Numbered from the stretch's first letter, positions 36,482-47,368 are shown. The stretch is 64,000 nucleotides of DNA from Megalopta genalis (GCF_051020955.1 NC_135030.1:2408501-2472500), one strand, 5' to 3'. Numbers and translations: made by a program. The notes: a model not told the origin generated them from the letters alone.

Positions 36482-37401
36482 CTACTGTGATCAAAAAGTA
36501 AGGTGAAATTGTCATTTAAAACTCCCGAACATTAGGAAGGCAGGCAATTGTTTTTTTCCTAGGTTGGTAGGACTGTCTATAACAATTGCCAAGCGTCTGT
36601 TTGTTAAAAGGTTTAATTATCTCCGAGTTACACGTGTTTTAGTAAACGACCAAAAGTGAATTTTTCGATTTTTACAATGGGTGATTTTGTTGAGCAAAAA
36701 ACTTGCATCAAATTTTGTTTGCGGAACGAATATTCTTGTGCGGACACGTTGAAAATGTTGCGGAAGGCCTTTGGTGATCAAACTATGGCACAAAAAAACG
36801 TTTATAAGTGGTACAACGAGTTCAAAGCGGGCCGAGAACGCGTTGAAGACGAACCGCGCTCTGGACGACCATCAACGTCTACCGACAAGGGCCACGTCCA
36901 AAAAAATCGAAGATTTGGTGCTTAAAAATCGTCGACTGACAATGAGAGACCTCGCTGATAGTGTTGGAATATCATATGGCTCAGTCCAAACCATTTTGAA
37001 GGATGTTTTGTGTCTCAAACGCGTCAAGTCTCGATTGGTGCCATGTCATACTGCATTGGTTCTTCGCGACTTTTTGCCAAAAACTCGACTCATATCGTTC
37101 CGCAACCACCGTATTCGCCCGATTTGGCTCCGTGCGACTTCTGGTTATTCAGCAAACTCAAAAAGCCAATGCGGGGACGCCGTTTTGACACGATTGAGGA
37201 GATAAAAACCGAATCGAAGAAGGTCTTGAAGGCTATACCGGAAAAAGACTATTCCGACTGTTTCGAGGACTGGAAAAAGCGTCGGAAACAGTGCGTTTTA
37301 TCGGACGGGGATTACTTTGAAGGGGATGAAATTGATTTGGAAGAATAAATAAAGAATTTACATTTTATAAACAAATTCACCTTACTTTTTGATCACAGTA
37401 G
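36482..37401 (+). mobile_element. Mariner element 2 (internally deleted)
   Basis: Inverted ends CTACTGTGATCAAAAAGTAA (continuing GGTGAA) and TTCACCTTACTTTTTGATCA (continuing CAGTAG) are flanked by TA on both sides. The element is 920 bp, shorter than the usual 1.3 kb, with part of the transposase gene missing. The termini look intact. Confidence 0.95.
36677..37348 (+). pseudogene. Mariner 2 transposase, broken in three frames
   Basis: The start is the ATG giving MGDFVEQKTCIKFCLRNEYS, a mariner N-terminal helix-turn-helix region, followed by EDEPRSGRPSTSTD. A frameshift falls in the A-run at about 36899-36905, after which IEDLVLKNRRLTMRDLAD and VGISYGSVQTILKDVL continue the DNA-binding part. 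An internal deletion then joins KRVKSRLVP to CHTALVLRDF, removing the regions with the first two catalytic aspartates. A second shift near 37070 leads to PPYSPDLAPCDFWLF (third Asp) and the C-terminus up to GDYFEGDEIDLEE and a stop. Sequence style differs from mariners 1 and 3, so it is a separate lineage. The product cannot be active. Confidence 0.93.
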
Positions 37402-38289
37402 TATATTACCAAGAGCATGATTATATGGACACCATTTTAAAATCTGTTAACGATTCAAAACTTGGACGAAATGAATTGAATTTTGTCGAGACATTAGAGG
37501 CATTAGTTTACTATACGATGTTCGAACAAATTTGTGCAAAAATTGCAAATGTTTGAAATAACACAAAAAAAAAATAAAAAAAGTAAAGTTATTTACTTCT
37601 TCTTCGTATCACAGACGTTGTTATTAAATTGTATGTTACATTTTTCAGTATTTGTATAAAACGTATTGTTTCAATTTTCAATATTGCATTAGATAATGAA
37701 GTAAAACATCATAATTTTTAAATTATTTTTCGTCATTCCAATCGTATGCAATTGTTGCAACAATGTTCTTTTACACATTGCTCAAGAAACCAGACGTTCT
37801 AACATTTGAAAACCGTGCAAGCTTTCTGGTTCAATTTTTCGCGACTGACCGTAAATGTGTGTGCTGCTGTCGCAAACAACAAGGCTTAAAATAGAAGAAC
37901 GCGAGTAGTGGTAATACTTCGACGATGGATGACCAGCCGTTCCACGGTTGTAAAAGTTGTGTGTTTTAGTTTGCATAAGCTGGGGACGCTTGGCGCGCCT
38001 GCCTCTGCGTCTTCCCGTATCGCGCAACGAGCACAAGTTTTCCAGCTACGAAATCTGAAGCTTGGATCGGTGGTCTGCAACCGTGAAACATGTTGCATAG
38101 TTCGGGTCAAGTCGGGTATACCTACAAGCTTTTTGCCGCGCGTTCCACGTTATTTCTTAGGGCTGTTTCGCCGCTGGAAGCAGAAAGTATCTCGGACTGG
38201 TTTACGTCCAGCTGCAATTGCATCGTTTGTAACAGCAAAATGACGGAAGACACAAATAACGGTTCCCGAAAAATGTGTTTTTCACGCTC
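37402..38289. other. Intergenic, no gene recognised
   Basis: AT-rich to about 37780, then a GC-moderate patch with overlapping frames up to 111 codons on both strands and no recognisable product. Confidence 0.3.
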
Positions 38290-38578
38290 TGCGAGGCTAC
38301 CGGAACGCGCGTGCTACAACCACTGGAACAAAAGTATTCGAATATCTTTTGAGCCGCGGTAACTTTTTTTTTAAAGCTGGACTAAACGACTTGAATTCTT
38401 TTAGAGACGTCAGCGGGACTAGTTTACCTTGCAATATGACTAAAGTATCTTCTTTTAATTTTGTTATTACTCGAAACGACGAGGAAATGGAAGACATTCG
38501 TTGTGCAACCTTTTTTAACCGAGCCTATGGTGGAAATTTAAAAAATGCGTTTTACAGATCTCGCTGACTTAAGCAAAT
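38290..38578 (+). mobile_element. Dispersed repeat TcR, diverged copy 3
   Basis: Blocks GGTAACTTTTTTTTTAAAGC TGGACTAAACGACTTGAATT and GAGCCTATGGTGGAAATTTA AAAAATGCG match the order of copy 27537-27815, with divergence. Termini are not clear. Confidence 0.5.
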
Positions 38579-38922
38579 GCTGACTACTTTATCTATAATA
38601 TACAAAATGAAGGAGAAAATAACACGATCCGCAGAATAAAGTACAAAATAAAATGAAGAATAAAATAAGACGATTCGATAAATAGACAACAAAATGGCCA
38701 TTTTAGAGAAAAAACATGCCTAAAGAACAGAATACCGAAGTAAATGACTATCTTTTAAATAAGGAATATGCGGTCACTATAGATACATAATAGTTCATTG
38801 TATTCGCCTCGAAACACTCTATCAGAATGTAAGTAAAAAAACTTACTGTTCCATTTAAAAAAACAGAATTGACCTTCGCATCTCCTTGACGCCTCCACCT
38901 ACAGAAAAATTGGTAATACCAG

Positions 38923-38999
<77 letters not shown>
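38579..38999. repeat. AT-rich DNA ending in (TA)n
   Basis: Unique sequence followed by about 72 bp of pure TA (38924-38995) that abuts the next repeat element. Confidence 0.8.
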
Positions 39000-39096
39000 C
39001 CCCCGATACCAAGTAAGTTTGGACTAATGCATTTTCTCCTATCTTCAAAAACAAGCGAGTAATTCAGGTGACCTTTTTAAAACGCCCCACCCTGTA
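39000..39096 (-). mobile_element. MITE M3 fragment, copy 1
   Basis: On the minus strand it reads TACAGGGTGGGGCGTTTTAA, AAGGTCACCTGAATTACTCG and CATTAGTCCAAACTTACTTG. The same blocks occur at 44894-45196. It abuts a (TA)n tract where the rest of the element would be expected. Confidence 0.65.
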
Positions 39097-39104
39097 TAAT
39101 TGGT

Positions 39105-39138
39105 AAATCAACTTCAGTGAGTACACTGAAGTTGATTT
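39105..39138. repeat. Perfect 15-bp hairpin
   Basis: AAATCAACTTCAGTG and its exact complement CACTGAAGTTGATTT flank a 4-nt loop AGTA, just right of the M3 fragment and left of an AT tract. Confidence 0.9.
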
Positions 39139-40719
39139 ATATAATATATTTTATATAATATATTTATATAATATTTTATATAAATATTTTATATTTATAT
39201 AATATTTTATATAAATATTTTATATTGATATAATATTTTATATAAATATTTTATATTTATATAAAATAATATATAAATGTCCTTAAATACTTTTAATATT
39301 CCCATTGTTTTAAATGTTACCTAACCATTTTTATCGTAAATTCATCAAATTCGCAGTCTAATAATAAGTGTGAAACGCCCAATAAAACGCTCCATGATCG
39401 TATCGATTATCAAGTATAATTTGCACATTGTGAATCCGATTTATACGTGTTCAGATTGTCTTTTTCTGGAGCCAGTCTGCAAGCATCCGCACCGTAAACT
39501 ATGTATAGAGCGAAGAATTTGTAACAGCCGTGAAACATGCGATGGAATTATGCCGCTCCTACGTGTCGTTCATTTATTTGCCACTTACACGGTCCTCGTA
39601 ATTTCTGATCGCCAAGCCCAGGGGATAATTGCAATTTAGTTAATTACTAGGCAGGTCTGGCTCGCCTGTTTTATTCGTCCGGAAGATATGCACAATTGGG
39701 CCGACCGCAAACGCGCCGACTCAACCGATACCGCCGCCCTCGACTATGAATTTTCTGGGTGGTTTTAAAACCGGCCGCTTTGATGTGAACTTTATTTGAC
39801 GTGGACCGCGTTTCCGCGATATTGAGATAGAAATCGGACGCTATTTCATTTCTTGTCGGTATTATTGCTCTTCGGGTAAAACCAATGTTTTCGCGATCCA
39901 AGCTACGCTCGGGTATTCGTTTGGGATATATTTTTTACAAAATTGTTCACGTTAAGATATTTGTATTTTCGGACATTTGGCGATGAATTTCGATGATTTC
40001 GAATCTTAAAGATCGTAGGAAAAATACGAAACTCGTTTCGCAAAATTGTTACCATCTTTTTTTAAGCCTGGAATGCATGATTTTTGGGAGAAGAAGAGAA
40101 GGTTTAGAACTAGTCTGGAAATTTGTTAGGTTCGTTATGAACCAAAGTAGTCGAAGCAGAAAACAGGGTGATAAACTTTAGCACTACAGTTTGCATTAAT
40201 AAGAACTGAATTACTTTGATTTTGTCAGATTTTTTGGATTTGGATCGGCAATTAATGTGTTAAATGTAGACAGAATACAATTTTGTTTTCCTTCGTTTCG
40301 AGGATTTATTTCATTTTCCCAATCATAATTTCCAACCTAACGCTCACGATCCATCGGATCAAAGTCATTAAAATAATGCATTTCTCTGGAGCTATCTCTA
40401 CCGCGAAATTCTTTTATCTAAATCGGCGTCACGTCGAGCGTCAAGAGATATCGTAAGTCTAGACATTGTGCGAACTGCGTGTATAATTTAATCGGTCGTC
40501 GTTCTTTCTCGCATTGTAGGAATCATTTTTCATGATTTTTCGAACGGAGTGTGCAACAAAAGAAGATATTATCTCTCGCTTACTGTTTTTATTTCTCCCC
40601 GGAAGTAAACAGATGAAGGAAAGATATAACGAACTCGTAAAAAAGACTGTTCTGTTTTCATCTCTTCCTTCACGAGAGTTGCAGCATAGATGTCACCTAA
40701 TTAGACGTCTAGATGATTT
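39139..40719. other. Intergenic, no gene recognised
   Basis: AT tract with a TATAATATTTTATATAAATA period to about 39275, then ordinary sequence. Short frames only. Confidence 0.35.
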
Positions 40720-40723
40720 TTAA

Positions 40724-41309
40724 CCTTTCAGGCACGACGCGCCACTATAGTGGCTTGCTCTAGTAGCTCACTCGCTCATCGTTTGAACCAAATAATCGTC
40801 TTCATATGCATTGTTTCACACTTCTTTTGTCTTCGCATCGATTTACAACAGTCTACAGGGTGTCCCAAAAATGTCTCGCAATCCGGAAATGGCGGGTTCC
40901 TCGGATCATTTGAAGCAACTTCTTCCTTTACAAAAATGTTCTCCGAGGCACCGTTAACGAGTTATTAACGAAAAACAGTGACCAATAAGAATCGAGTACG
41001 GCTGACGCGAGGCGGCCCAGCCAACCGGCGCGCGAAGCCCAGTTCCGCTCATTGGCTCGATCGCCTCGCGCCAGCCGAGCTCGCCTCTCATTGGTCACTG
41101 TTTTTCGTTAATAACTCGTTAACGATGCCTCGGAGAAAATTTTTGTAAAGGAAAAAGTTGCTTCAAATGGCCCGAGGAACCCGCCACTTTCGGATTGCGA
41201 GACATTTTTGGGACACCCTGTATATACAGTATCAGACTCTGTACAGTACACATCAGACTCTGCCGTCCAGAGAAATAGCCTCGCGCAGAATTCAGCCGTA
41301 CCTAAAAGG
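40724..41309. mobile_element. piggyBac-like MITE carrying M1 copy E
   Basis: TTAA lies at 40720-40723 and 41310-41313. The left end CCTTTCAGGCACGACGCG matches the complement of the right end (GCCGTACCTAAAAGG) imperfectly. A subterminal palindrome GCCACTATAGTGGC sits at 40741-40754. An M1 MITE (40856-41220) is inserted in the middle; without it the element would be about 220 bp. Confidence 0.55.
40856..41220. mobile_element. Foldback MITE M1, copy E (well preserved)
   Basis: Ends CAGGGTGTCCCAAAAATGTC and GACATTTTTGGGACACCCTG are perfect complements flanked by TA. Almost the whole 365 bp is one inverted repeat: GAGTTATTAACGAAAAACAG TGACCAAT on the left and ATTGGTCACTGTTTTTCGTT on the right, around a GC-rich centre with CATTGGCTCGATCG. 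Nearly identical to copy F at 46151. Confidence 0.92.
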
Positions 41310-42879
41310 TTAATGAAACGGATAGAGAATTTTTCTTGAATTTCGCCGTAAATATCGGTTTCATAAGCACGCTTGTCCTCAAATCGAATGAAATTCTTTT
41401 GAACAAGTAAACAGTGAAAAATATAATTTAATTTTGATAACAAACTGTTCCAAATTTAATCCAAGTCCGGACGGAATCTTGAAACGATTGAAAGATATCA
41501 CGAAGATCGCGCTTACCGTGGAAAACGTTAAATGATTATACAACGCTAATTTCATCTCGTAATTGAGGAAACGCGTGGCCGTTAATGGCCTGCAGGAAAT
41601 TAACATTTGAATAAAAAATTAACACACTAATGTCGGAACAATGGTTCCTTTAAATGTGTTCGGTGACCGAACGTGAACGTTAATCAATCGTTTCGTAATT
41701 ACTCTCTGCGAATCCATTATCTAAGAGTTGTTTCGTGCTGTATGTTACCTGTGCACGAAGTTCCTGCCATGTTAAGTCGGTTATAACGCTGCAAAGGAAA
41801 ATTATATCATTGAAAGATCTTGCCTCGTCGCTTAACGAATGTGGATTTTGACTGCTCGTATCAAGCATAATTAATGGCACTCCGGCATGCTATAACCGGA
41901 AATTATTTTACACAAATTTAAATACATCGCAAAGGTGGGCGATTTTAATTACTACCTAGCCGTTTTAACGTTCGCGTTCCCTTTATAATTATGATATCTT
42001 TATTGTATCGTGTATTAAAAATATCACATGATTTACATAAAAACGATGGACCGCATTAAATAATTCCTGGTCGTTTTAACACAATAGTATGTAATTTTTA
42101 ATATTAACTTTGCATCTGTATATACACGATACGTTTTTCCTTTAAATAAATAAAATATAAATAATTCATTCTACCACTCGGAACAGAAGAAAACGTGTCC
42201 CGGATTACACAAAACTTATATTATTATTACTATTGTTATTTTTGTATCGATACTAAAAGAATAATATAAATTACGCAACGAGTAATGTAATTTATAAATT
42301 TGGATAGTATCGATCGTTAATATGAATCTTACTTCAACTTGCGTAATATTACTTTTGTCCTAGGAAAAAAACAAACAAAATCACGAACTGCTTAATTTGC
42401 GATTTTCCTATTCTAAATAGCAATTTTGCTAAGCAGTAACAAACACGAAATTAAGACAAAGTATGCAATATGAAAAACATAATTTCAGAAAGATTTAAAT
42501 AACGAAAATTATCGTTTGACGATGCTTGAACGTAACGCTAGAATTCTTTACCAGAATTGAAACACTCCAATTTGGATAATCGTGACAGACTCTGGCTCGA
42601 AACACCTCGCTGACTTCCGGCACGCGCCGTATATTTAGATTATTGTTGCCATTTTGGTTTTCGTTGGACTGACTGGCACGTAATGTACACCCGTGCTCGT
42701 GGGCGGAGGACCGCAATTCATTCCCAGGAAGGAATGCGTTATATTAATAATACTCCGGCGGACGAACAGAAGTATAGAAGCTGAATTCTAACCAAAATAA
42801 TATAAATCGTTGTTTCGGAAAAACGAGAATTGCTTCCAAATCGAATATAATGTATGCATTTATCAGCCTTATTGTGATA
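41310..42879. other. AT-rich intergenic, no gene recognised
   Basis: Unique AT-rich DNA with frames up to about 75 codons. Nothing recognised. Confidence 0.35.
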
Positions 42880-43174
42880 TTATTATGATATTATATATAT
42901 TATTATTATTATTTAATATATTATTATTATTATATAATATATATTATTTAATATATTATTATTATTATATAATATATATTATTTAATATATTATTATTAT
43001 TATTATAGAACTTTCCGGCAATAATATTACTAATATTAATTATATTATTATTATATTATCATTATTATATTATATTATATTATATTATATTATATTATAT
43101 TATATTATTATTTAATATATTATTATTATTATTATATAATATATATTATTATTTAACATATTATTATTATATTT
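42880..43174. repeat. ATT/TATA microsatellite, left of GC-rich insert
   Basis: TATTATTATTATATAATATA and TTAATATATTATTATTATTA words recur, with a (TTATA)n part at about 43068-43105. The array resumes at 43388 after the GC-rich insert. Confidence 0.85.
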
Positions 43175-43387
43175 TGGCGGCGGTTCGAAGGTCGTGGAAG
43201 TGGAAAAGGAGTGGGGAGACGTTTCGTCCGGGGCCCGCTAGAGGACTCATCAGTAAGGCTATCCTAGCGGGCCCTTGCCTTAGACGTAAGGGTAGGACGA
43301 AGTCTCGGTGTATATATATGGATCGAGGCGGATCGGCTACTAGCGGGAAGAGGAGCCCTCTGCTGGCAGGTCTGGAGGTAGCCGCCA
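43175..43387 (-). mobile_element. 213-bp GC-rich insert carrying a hammerhead ribozyme
   Basis: A block of high GC sits abruptly inside an AT-only microsatellite. It is bounded by the short inverted repeat TGGCGGC / GCCGCCA (43175-43181, 43381-43387). It has no useful reading frame. Its minus strand contains a complete hammerhead motif at 43219-43287. Hammerheads are known in Penelope-like elements, in animal retrozymes and in some insect satellite DNAs, so a small nonautonomous retroelement or satellite monomer is plausible. Which class it belongs to is not shown by the sequence. Confidence 0.6.
43219..43287 (-). ncRNA. Hammerhead ribozyme (helix III open)
   Basis: This is a predicted self-cleaving RNA. 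Reading 5' to 3' on the minus strand, ACGU (43287-43284) and C (43283) form the cleavage triplet GUC. Helix I is UAAGGC / GCCUUA (43282-43277 with 43259-43254) closing a 17-nt loop. The core CUGAUGA is at 43253-43247. Helix II is GUCC / GGAC (43246-43243 with 43229-43226) with a 13-nt loop. The core GAA(A) is at 43225-43222, and the last four bases ACGU (43222-43219) pair with the first four as helix III. All invariant hammerhead positions are present. Cleavage is predicted between 43283 and 43282. Helix III is only 4 bp and palindromic, which is usually weak for a monomer and could favour dimers or tandem transcripts. The two loops are complementary over 11 nt. Confidence 0.87.
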
Positions 43388-43502
43388 CAATATAATATAT
43401 ATTATTATATTATTATGATATTTTATTAAGAATATTAAATGCAAAATTAAACACGCGATGAACGTTGCGTTTTCATATTATACTGGAGAAATCACCCTAA
43501 TA
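43388..43502. repeat. AT microsatellite, right of GC-rich insert
   Basis: The continuation (TATAATATATATTATTATAT) of the array interrupted at 43175, followed by ordinary sequence up to the FB element. Confidence 0.7.
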
Positions 43503-43703
43503 CAGTAAATTCTCCCCAATAGTGCTTCAGCTTGTAAACAGAAATAGGCAACTTGGGAAGAGCAGATACGATTATTCAAGGCTCGCGGCTCGTTTCTATA
43601 GTCACCGATTGTTCACAACTACAAAAACAAGGCGCGAGGCTCGAACAATCGTATCTCCTCCTTCCAAATCGTCTATTTTTGGACAATTGGGTAGAATTTA
43701 CTG
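43503..43703. mobile_element. Foldback element FB, copy 2
   Basis: CAGTAAATTCTCCCCAAT at the left and GGTAGAATTTACTG at the right are inverted and flanked by TA. Inner arms GATACGATTATTCAAGGCTC and GGCTCGAACAATCGTATCTC are inverted around a CACCGATTGTTCACAAC loop. Confidence 0.8.
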
Positions 43704-44893
43704 TATCGGACCGTTCAAAAAGTATTTTGCCAACAAAAACCAGAACTTCTACGAACATAAGATTCGATTGCCACCAGAGAAATAACTTAGTGTTATTTAT
43801 CTTTTCACTCGAACGTACCTAACGACAGCCTGGATAGAATATTTAGCATCTGGGAAGATAAATTTCGAAACAGGACCGCAGTCTTCCGAAATAGAATGCC
43901 CTATTAATCTGTCTGTTTATAGACCGTTCGTTAATAAATGCTCGAACGATCGTCACAGTTTCTGGAGCGTTGCGCGCTCCACTGTCCGGCCAAACAATAG
44001 TTTATCAGAGCGCTCGAAGAAAGGCGAAATAAAAGAGCAAGAGAGAACCCGGTTCAGGGGCGATAGACGCTTGGGGAAAGAGAAGAAAAAAATGGTGTGG
44101 TTGAAAGGCGTGAAGAGGTCCGCCGCAGCCACGTCTGAGAACACCGTTTATTCCAGTGCTATTCATTCCATTGCTCGGTCGCGTTCCACAAAAACTATCC
44201 GCGTCTACGCTTCAAAGGGTTGAATGAGGGCCAGAGAGTGTGGCGGAGGGGTGGCGGGTGTCCGTGCGTAGAATCGGCCACGAGGGATGCAGGCGGCGGC
44301 GGGGTGTTGTAACTCGTAGCTACGATTGCGTGCAAAGCCGACCCCTCGCGTGGCCTTGCTTTCACAGCGGAGTGAGTTTATCACTGTCAGGCATGGTAAC
44401 GAGATAGTAAACAGTGTCGCGGAGAACGTCGAATACACCTTGCCAGCCACCCCTCTTGTGGCCACTATTTGCATCTAGATGAAATTTTTGTTGCGTTTTA
44501 CGCGGCCGTTTCAATCTGTTTGATCGCGTTTGAACGACACGTTGAATCGTTCCTCTTGTAAATCCCCGTCCACGATCTTTCATTGGACAATTTTATCGGA
44601 GTAGCCACTTTACCGTTCCTCTTTACAACGGTCCCATGTCACCGCGATTCCATTAGGCTGTGCGGGTAAATATTTCTGCTCGCGTTTTCACGCTTCACTC
44701 GTGTGCCCCTGACATGCTCTAATTTCTCATGCTTTTTATTAGTTATATTGTACTAATACTACACAGTTTAAGTGGACTGTAATCTTCCTAATACAATTTG
44801 GCATAATCACTCTGACGAACTTCTTCTTGCTCCTTACTTAGATGAATTAGTCAGATTTATAATTACTTTAATCTTCTGCATTTATTTCGATGT
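43704..44893. other. Intergenic; GC-richer patch
   Basis: GC and CpG rise at about 43960-44650. Minus frames of 63-89 codons overlap and are not recognisable. Confidence 0.3.
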
Positions 44894-45196
44894 ACAGGGT
44901 GGGCCATTTTAAACAGGTCATCTGAATAATTAGAAACATTATTAATGTAATATAATAAGAATATTAATATTCTAATATATATTATTATTATATTAATATC
45001 TAATATATATTATAATATTAATATTAATATATTCTTAATATATATTATTATTATATTAATATCTAATATATATTATAATATTAATATTAATATATTCTTA
45101 ATATATATAATATTAAGAATATTATATATATATATATATATAATAAGAATATATTATATTATAATATAATTAGAAACATTAGACCAAACTTACTTG
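44894..45196 (+). mobile_element. MITE M3, copy 2, interrupted by an AT array
   Basis: It starts ACAGGGTGGGCCATTTTAAA, continues CAGGTCATCTGAATAATTAG, and resumes after the array with ACATTAGACCAAACTTACTT. The parts match the minus-strand fragment at 39000-39096. Confidence 0.65.
44926..45181. repeat. AT array between 16-bp direct duplications
   Basis: ATAATTAGAAACATTA occurs exactly at 44926-44941 and 45166-45181. Between them lies about 224 bp of AT-dominated sequence with a repeated AATATATTCTTAATATATAT-type block. The related copy at 39000 has no array between the corresponding flanks. Confidence 0.85.
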
Positions 45197-46150
45197 ACTA
45201 AAATGAACGAATATATGTGTTATTTGTGAAATATGTAAAAGGGCAGTTAATTCCTTGAGGTGGAAGCATATAATTTCAAAATAATGCTGCTTAATTGACG
45301 TTATTTCGGTACTCTAATCTCGGGAATCCCGACAATCCTATATTCCGTGATATTTTCGAGATGCAAATGGGACCCGAGCTTAGATGTCTCGGTTTCCGGC
45401 ATACCTTTACGTTATGTAAATATATTTGTATTTAACTGGTCTTCAACACTCACACCGGTGGTTTCATGCTGTTTCGATCACATATTATATACTAATGTAA
45501 ATTCGAAGGAACGTTCAATACGTACTTCTTTCGTAATCATCATTAGACTGCGAATCTTTATGCATAGTTTCATTCGTATTAGCATAATGAATTATCTGAT
45601 CAACGAGCAAACATTTTTATTCAATCGACTGCTACAAAATTTGAGTTCTGAAAATAATTTGTATTAAGATCCGCGGTCGACACAAAGAAGTTACGATAGC
45701 TCTCATTGTCGCAGTTGCAAATAATATTTTGTCATTTGTCGCCGAAATAATTGATCATAAAAAAAATATTTCAAATGTGTGACTAACATGGTTTTGTACA
45801 CGAGTTTTTACAGTAGCATATAGTATATTTCTTTGGATTTTATAGTATTAGATTTCATCCAGATCCGACGTAGCTATTTAGCTAAAATCACGACAATTTT
45901 TCCCATGTATGAATTGTCATTTCTAACATGATCGTTAGGCCAAATCAGCATAACTATAAGAAACGGCACTAAATAAATAATGATAATTAATTTGATTTTA
46001 TTGTATATGTATATTGGTACTCTGACCGTCGAAACTGTAATTCGCTTTTCCCAATTCCGTCGAATCGTGGATTCTGTGACTTTGACTTACAGCGATATTT
46101 TGAAATATTGGCTATGCAAAAACCATCACAGATGTGTAGATCTAGATATA
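45197..46150. other. AT-rich intergenic, no gene recognised
   Basis: A plus frame of 106 codons (45347-45667) has no recognisable motif. Nothing else stands out. Confidence 0.3.
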
Positions 46151-46515
46151 CAGGGTGTCCCAAGAATGTCTCGCAATCCGGAAATGGCGGGTTCCTCGGA
46201 TTATTTGAAGCAGCTTCTTCCTTTACAAAAATTTTCTCCGAGGCACCGTTAACGAGTTATTAACGAGAAACAGTGACCAATAAGAATCGAGTACGGCTGA
46301 CGCGAGGCGGCCCAGCCAACCGGCGCGCGAAGCCCAGTTCCGCTCATTGGCTCGGTCGCCTCGCGCCAGCCGAGCTCGCCTCTCATTGGTCACTGTTTTT
46401 CGTTAGTAACTCGTTAACGATGCCTCGGAGAAAATTTTTGTAAAGGAAAAAGTTGCTTCGAATGACCTGAGGAACCCGCCACTTTCGGATTGCGAGACAT
46501 TTTTAGGACACCCTG
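46151..46515. mobile_element. Foldback MITE M1, copy F (well preserved)
   Basis: Ends CAGGGTGTCCCAAGAATGTC and ACATTTTTAGGACACCCTG are flanked by TA. At 365 bp it has the same length as copy E and only scattered differences, which points to recent mobility of this subfamily. Confidence 0.92.
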
Positions 46516-47368
46516 TATATAAAGGGATAATATCTTTAACGATTCTTTTCATGGATATCATAAATTCAATATATGTGCACTAAAGGTTCAGACTACAGTT
46601 AAGCTTCCTCTAATACGATTAATTTGTTTCATTTCGTATCGACCAACGTTAAGTGAAATCAAGAAGTAATACGAACAAATGAAAGCTTTCTGTACGATAT
46701 TGAAACCCTGTTCTCAGAATGCCTTGATGAAGAAATCGCGTGTCGCGTGAAACTTAAAAATCAAGTAAAATTGAGGTAATATATATACTTTTATTTATTT
46801 CAACTGTTCATCGATTAACTGTTATCGGGCGTCCAGTGTTCAGATGAAAAGGATAACGTCACGCGACAGGTGATATAGTACGCCTGATAAGAGCTAAATC
46901 AAGAATAAATAAAACAGAAGGTCGCAGCAGCAATAATAAAACTGCAGTAATAACATTCGAGATTAAATATTTCGTATTATTGTGTGTACAAGGTGAATTC
47001 CCTGGTTATGTCGGCGACAGTATGTTGAAAACGTTCGCGTTATATGATGATAATCTAAGGTTAGTAAATCGTGCAGTTCTATCTGAATTATAGTACTACT
47101 GTTATGACATAGTTCGCGATCGAGGTAATTGATCTGTTTTGATCGCTATCAGCGATAGTAAAATGCTGGTTGATACAGTGAAGCTAGTTACTTCGAGGCG
47201 AATGTAACATTCTTTTAGTAACATAAGTAGTGGCGTTAGTGAAATGTTGTGGCGCTACTAATACCGGGCCACGTTATTATAGTTCGATTTGAGAAAGAAA
47301 TTTAGTCCACCTATGTAGTGCCAACAGGAAAAGTTGTCCCTAAAGAAAATATACCAAATTGATGTAAA
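46516..47368. other. AT-rich intergenic, no gene recognised
   Basis: Unique sequence up to the 102-bp array. No gene seen. Confidence 0.35.

Noticed and set aside
43180..43192. GGTTCGAAGGT as a possible tRNA-like B box
   Set aside because: Only part of the B-box consensus matches and no A box or cloverleaf could be arranged around it.
43174..43395. Matching 73-codon frames on both strands
   Set aside because: They cover the hammerhead-bearing GC-rich insert and result from its composition and terminal inverted repeats.
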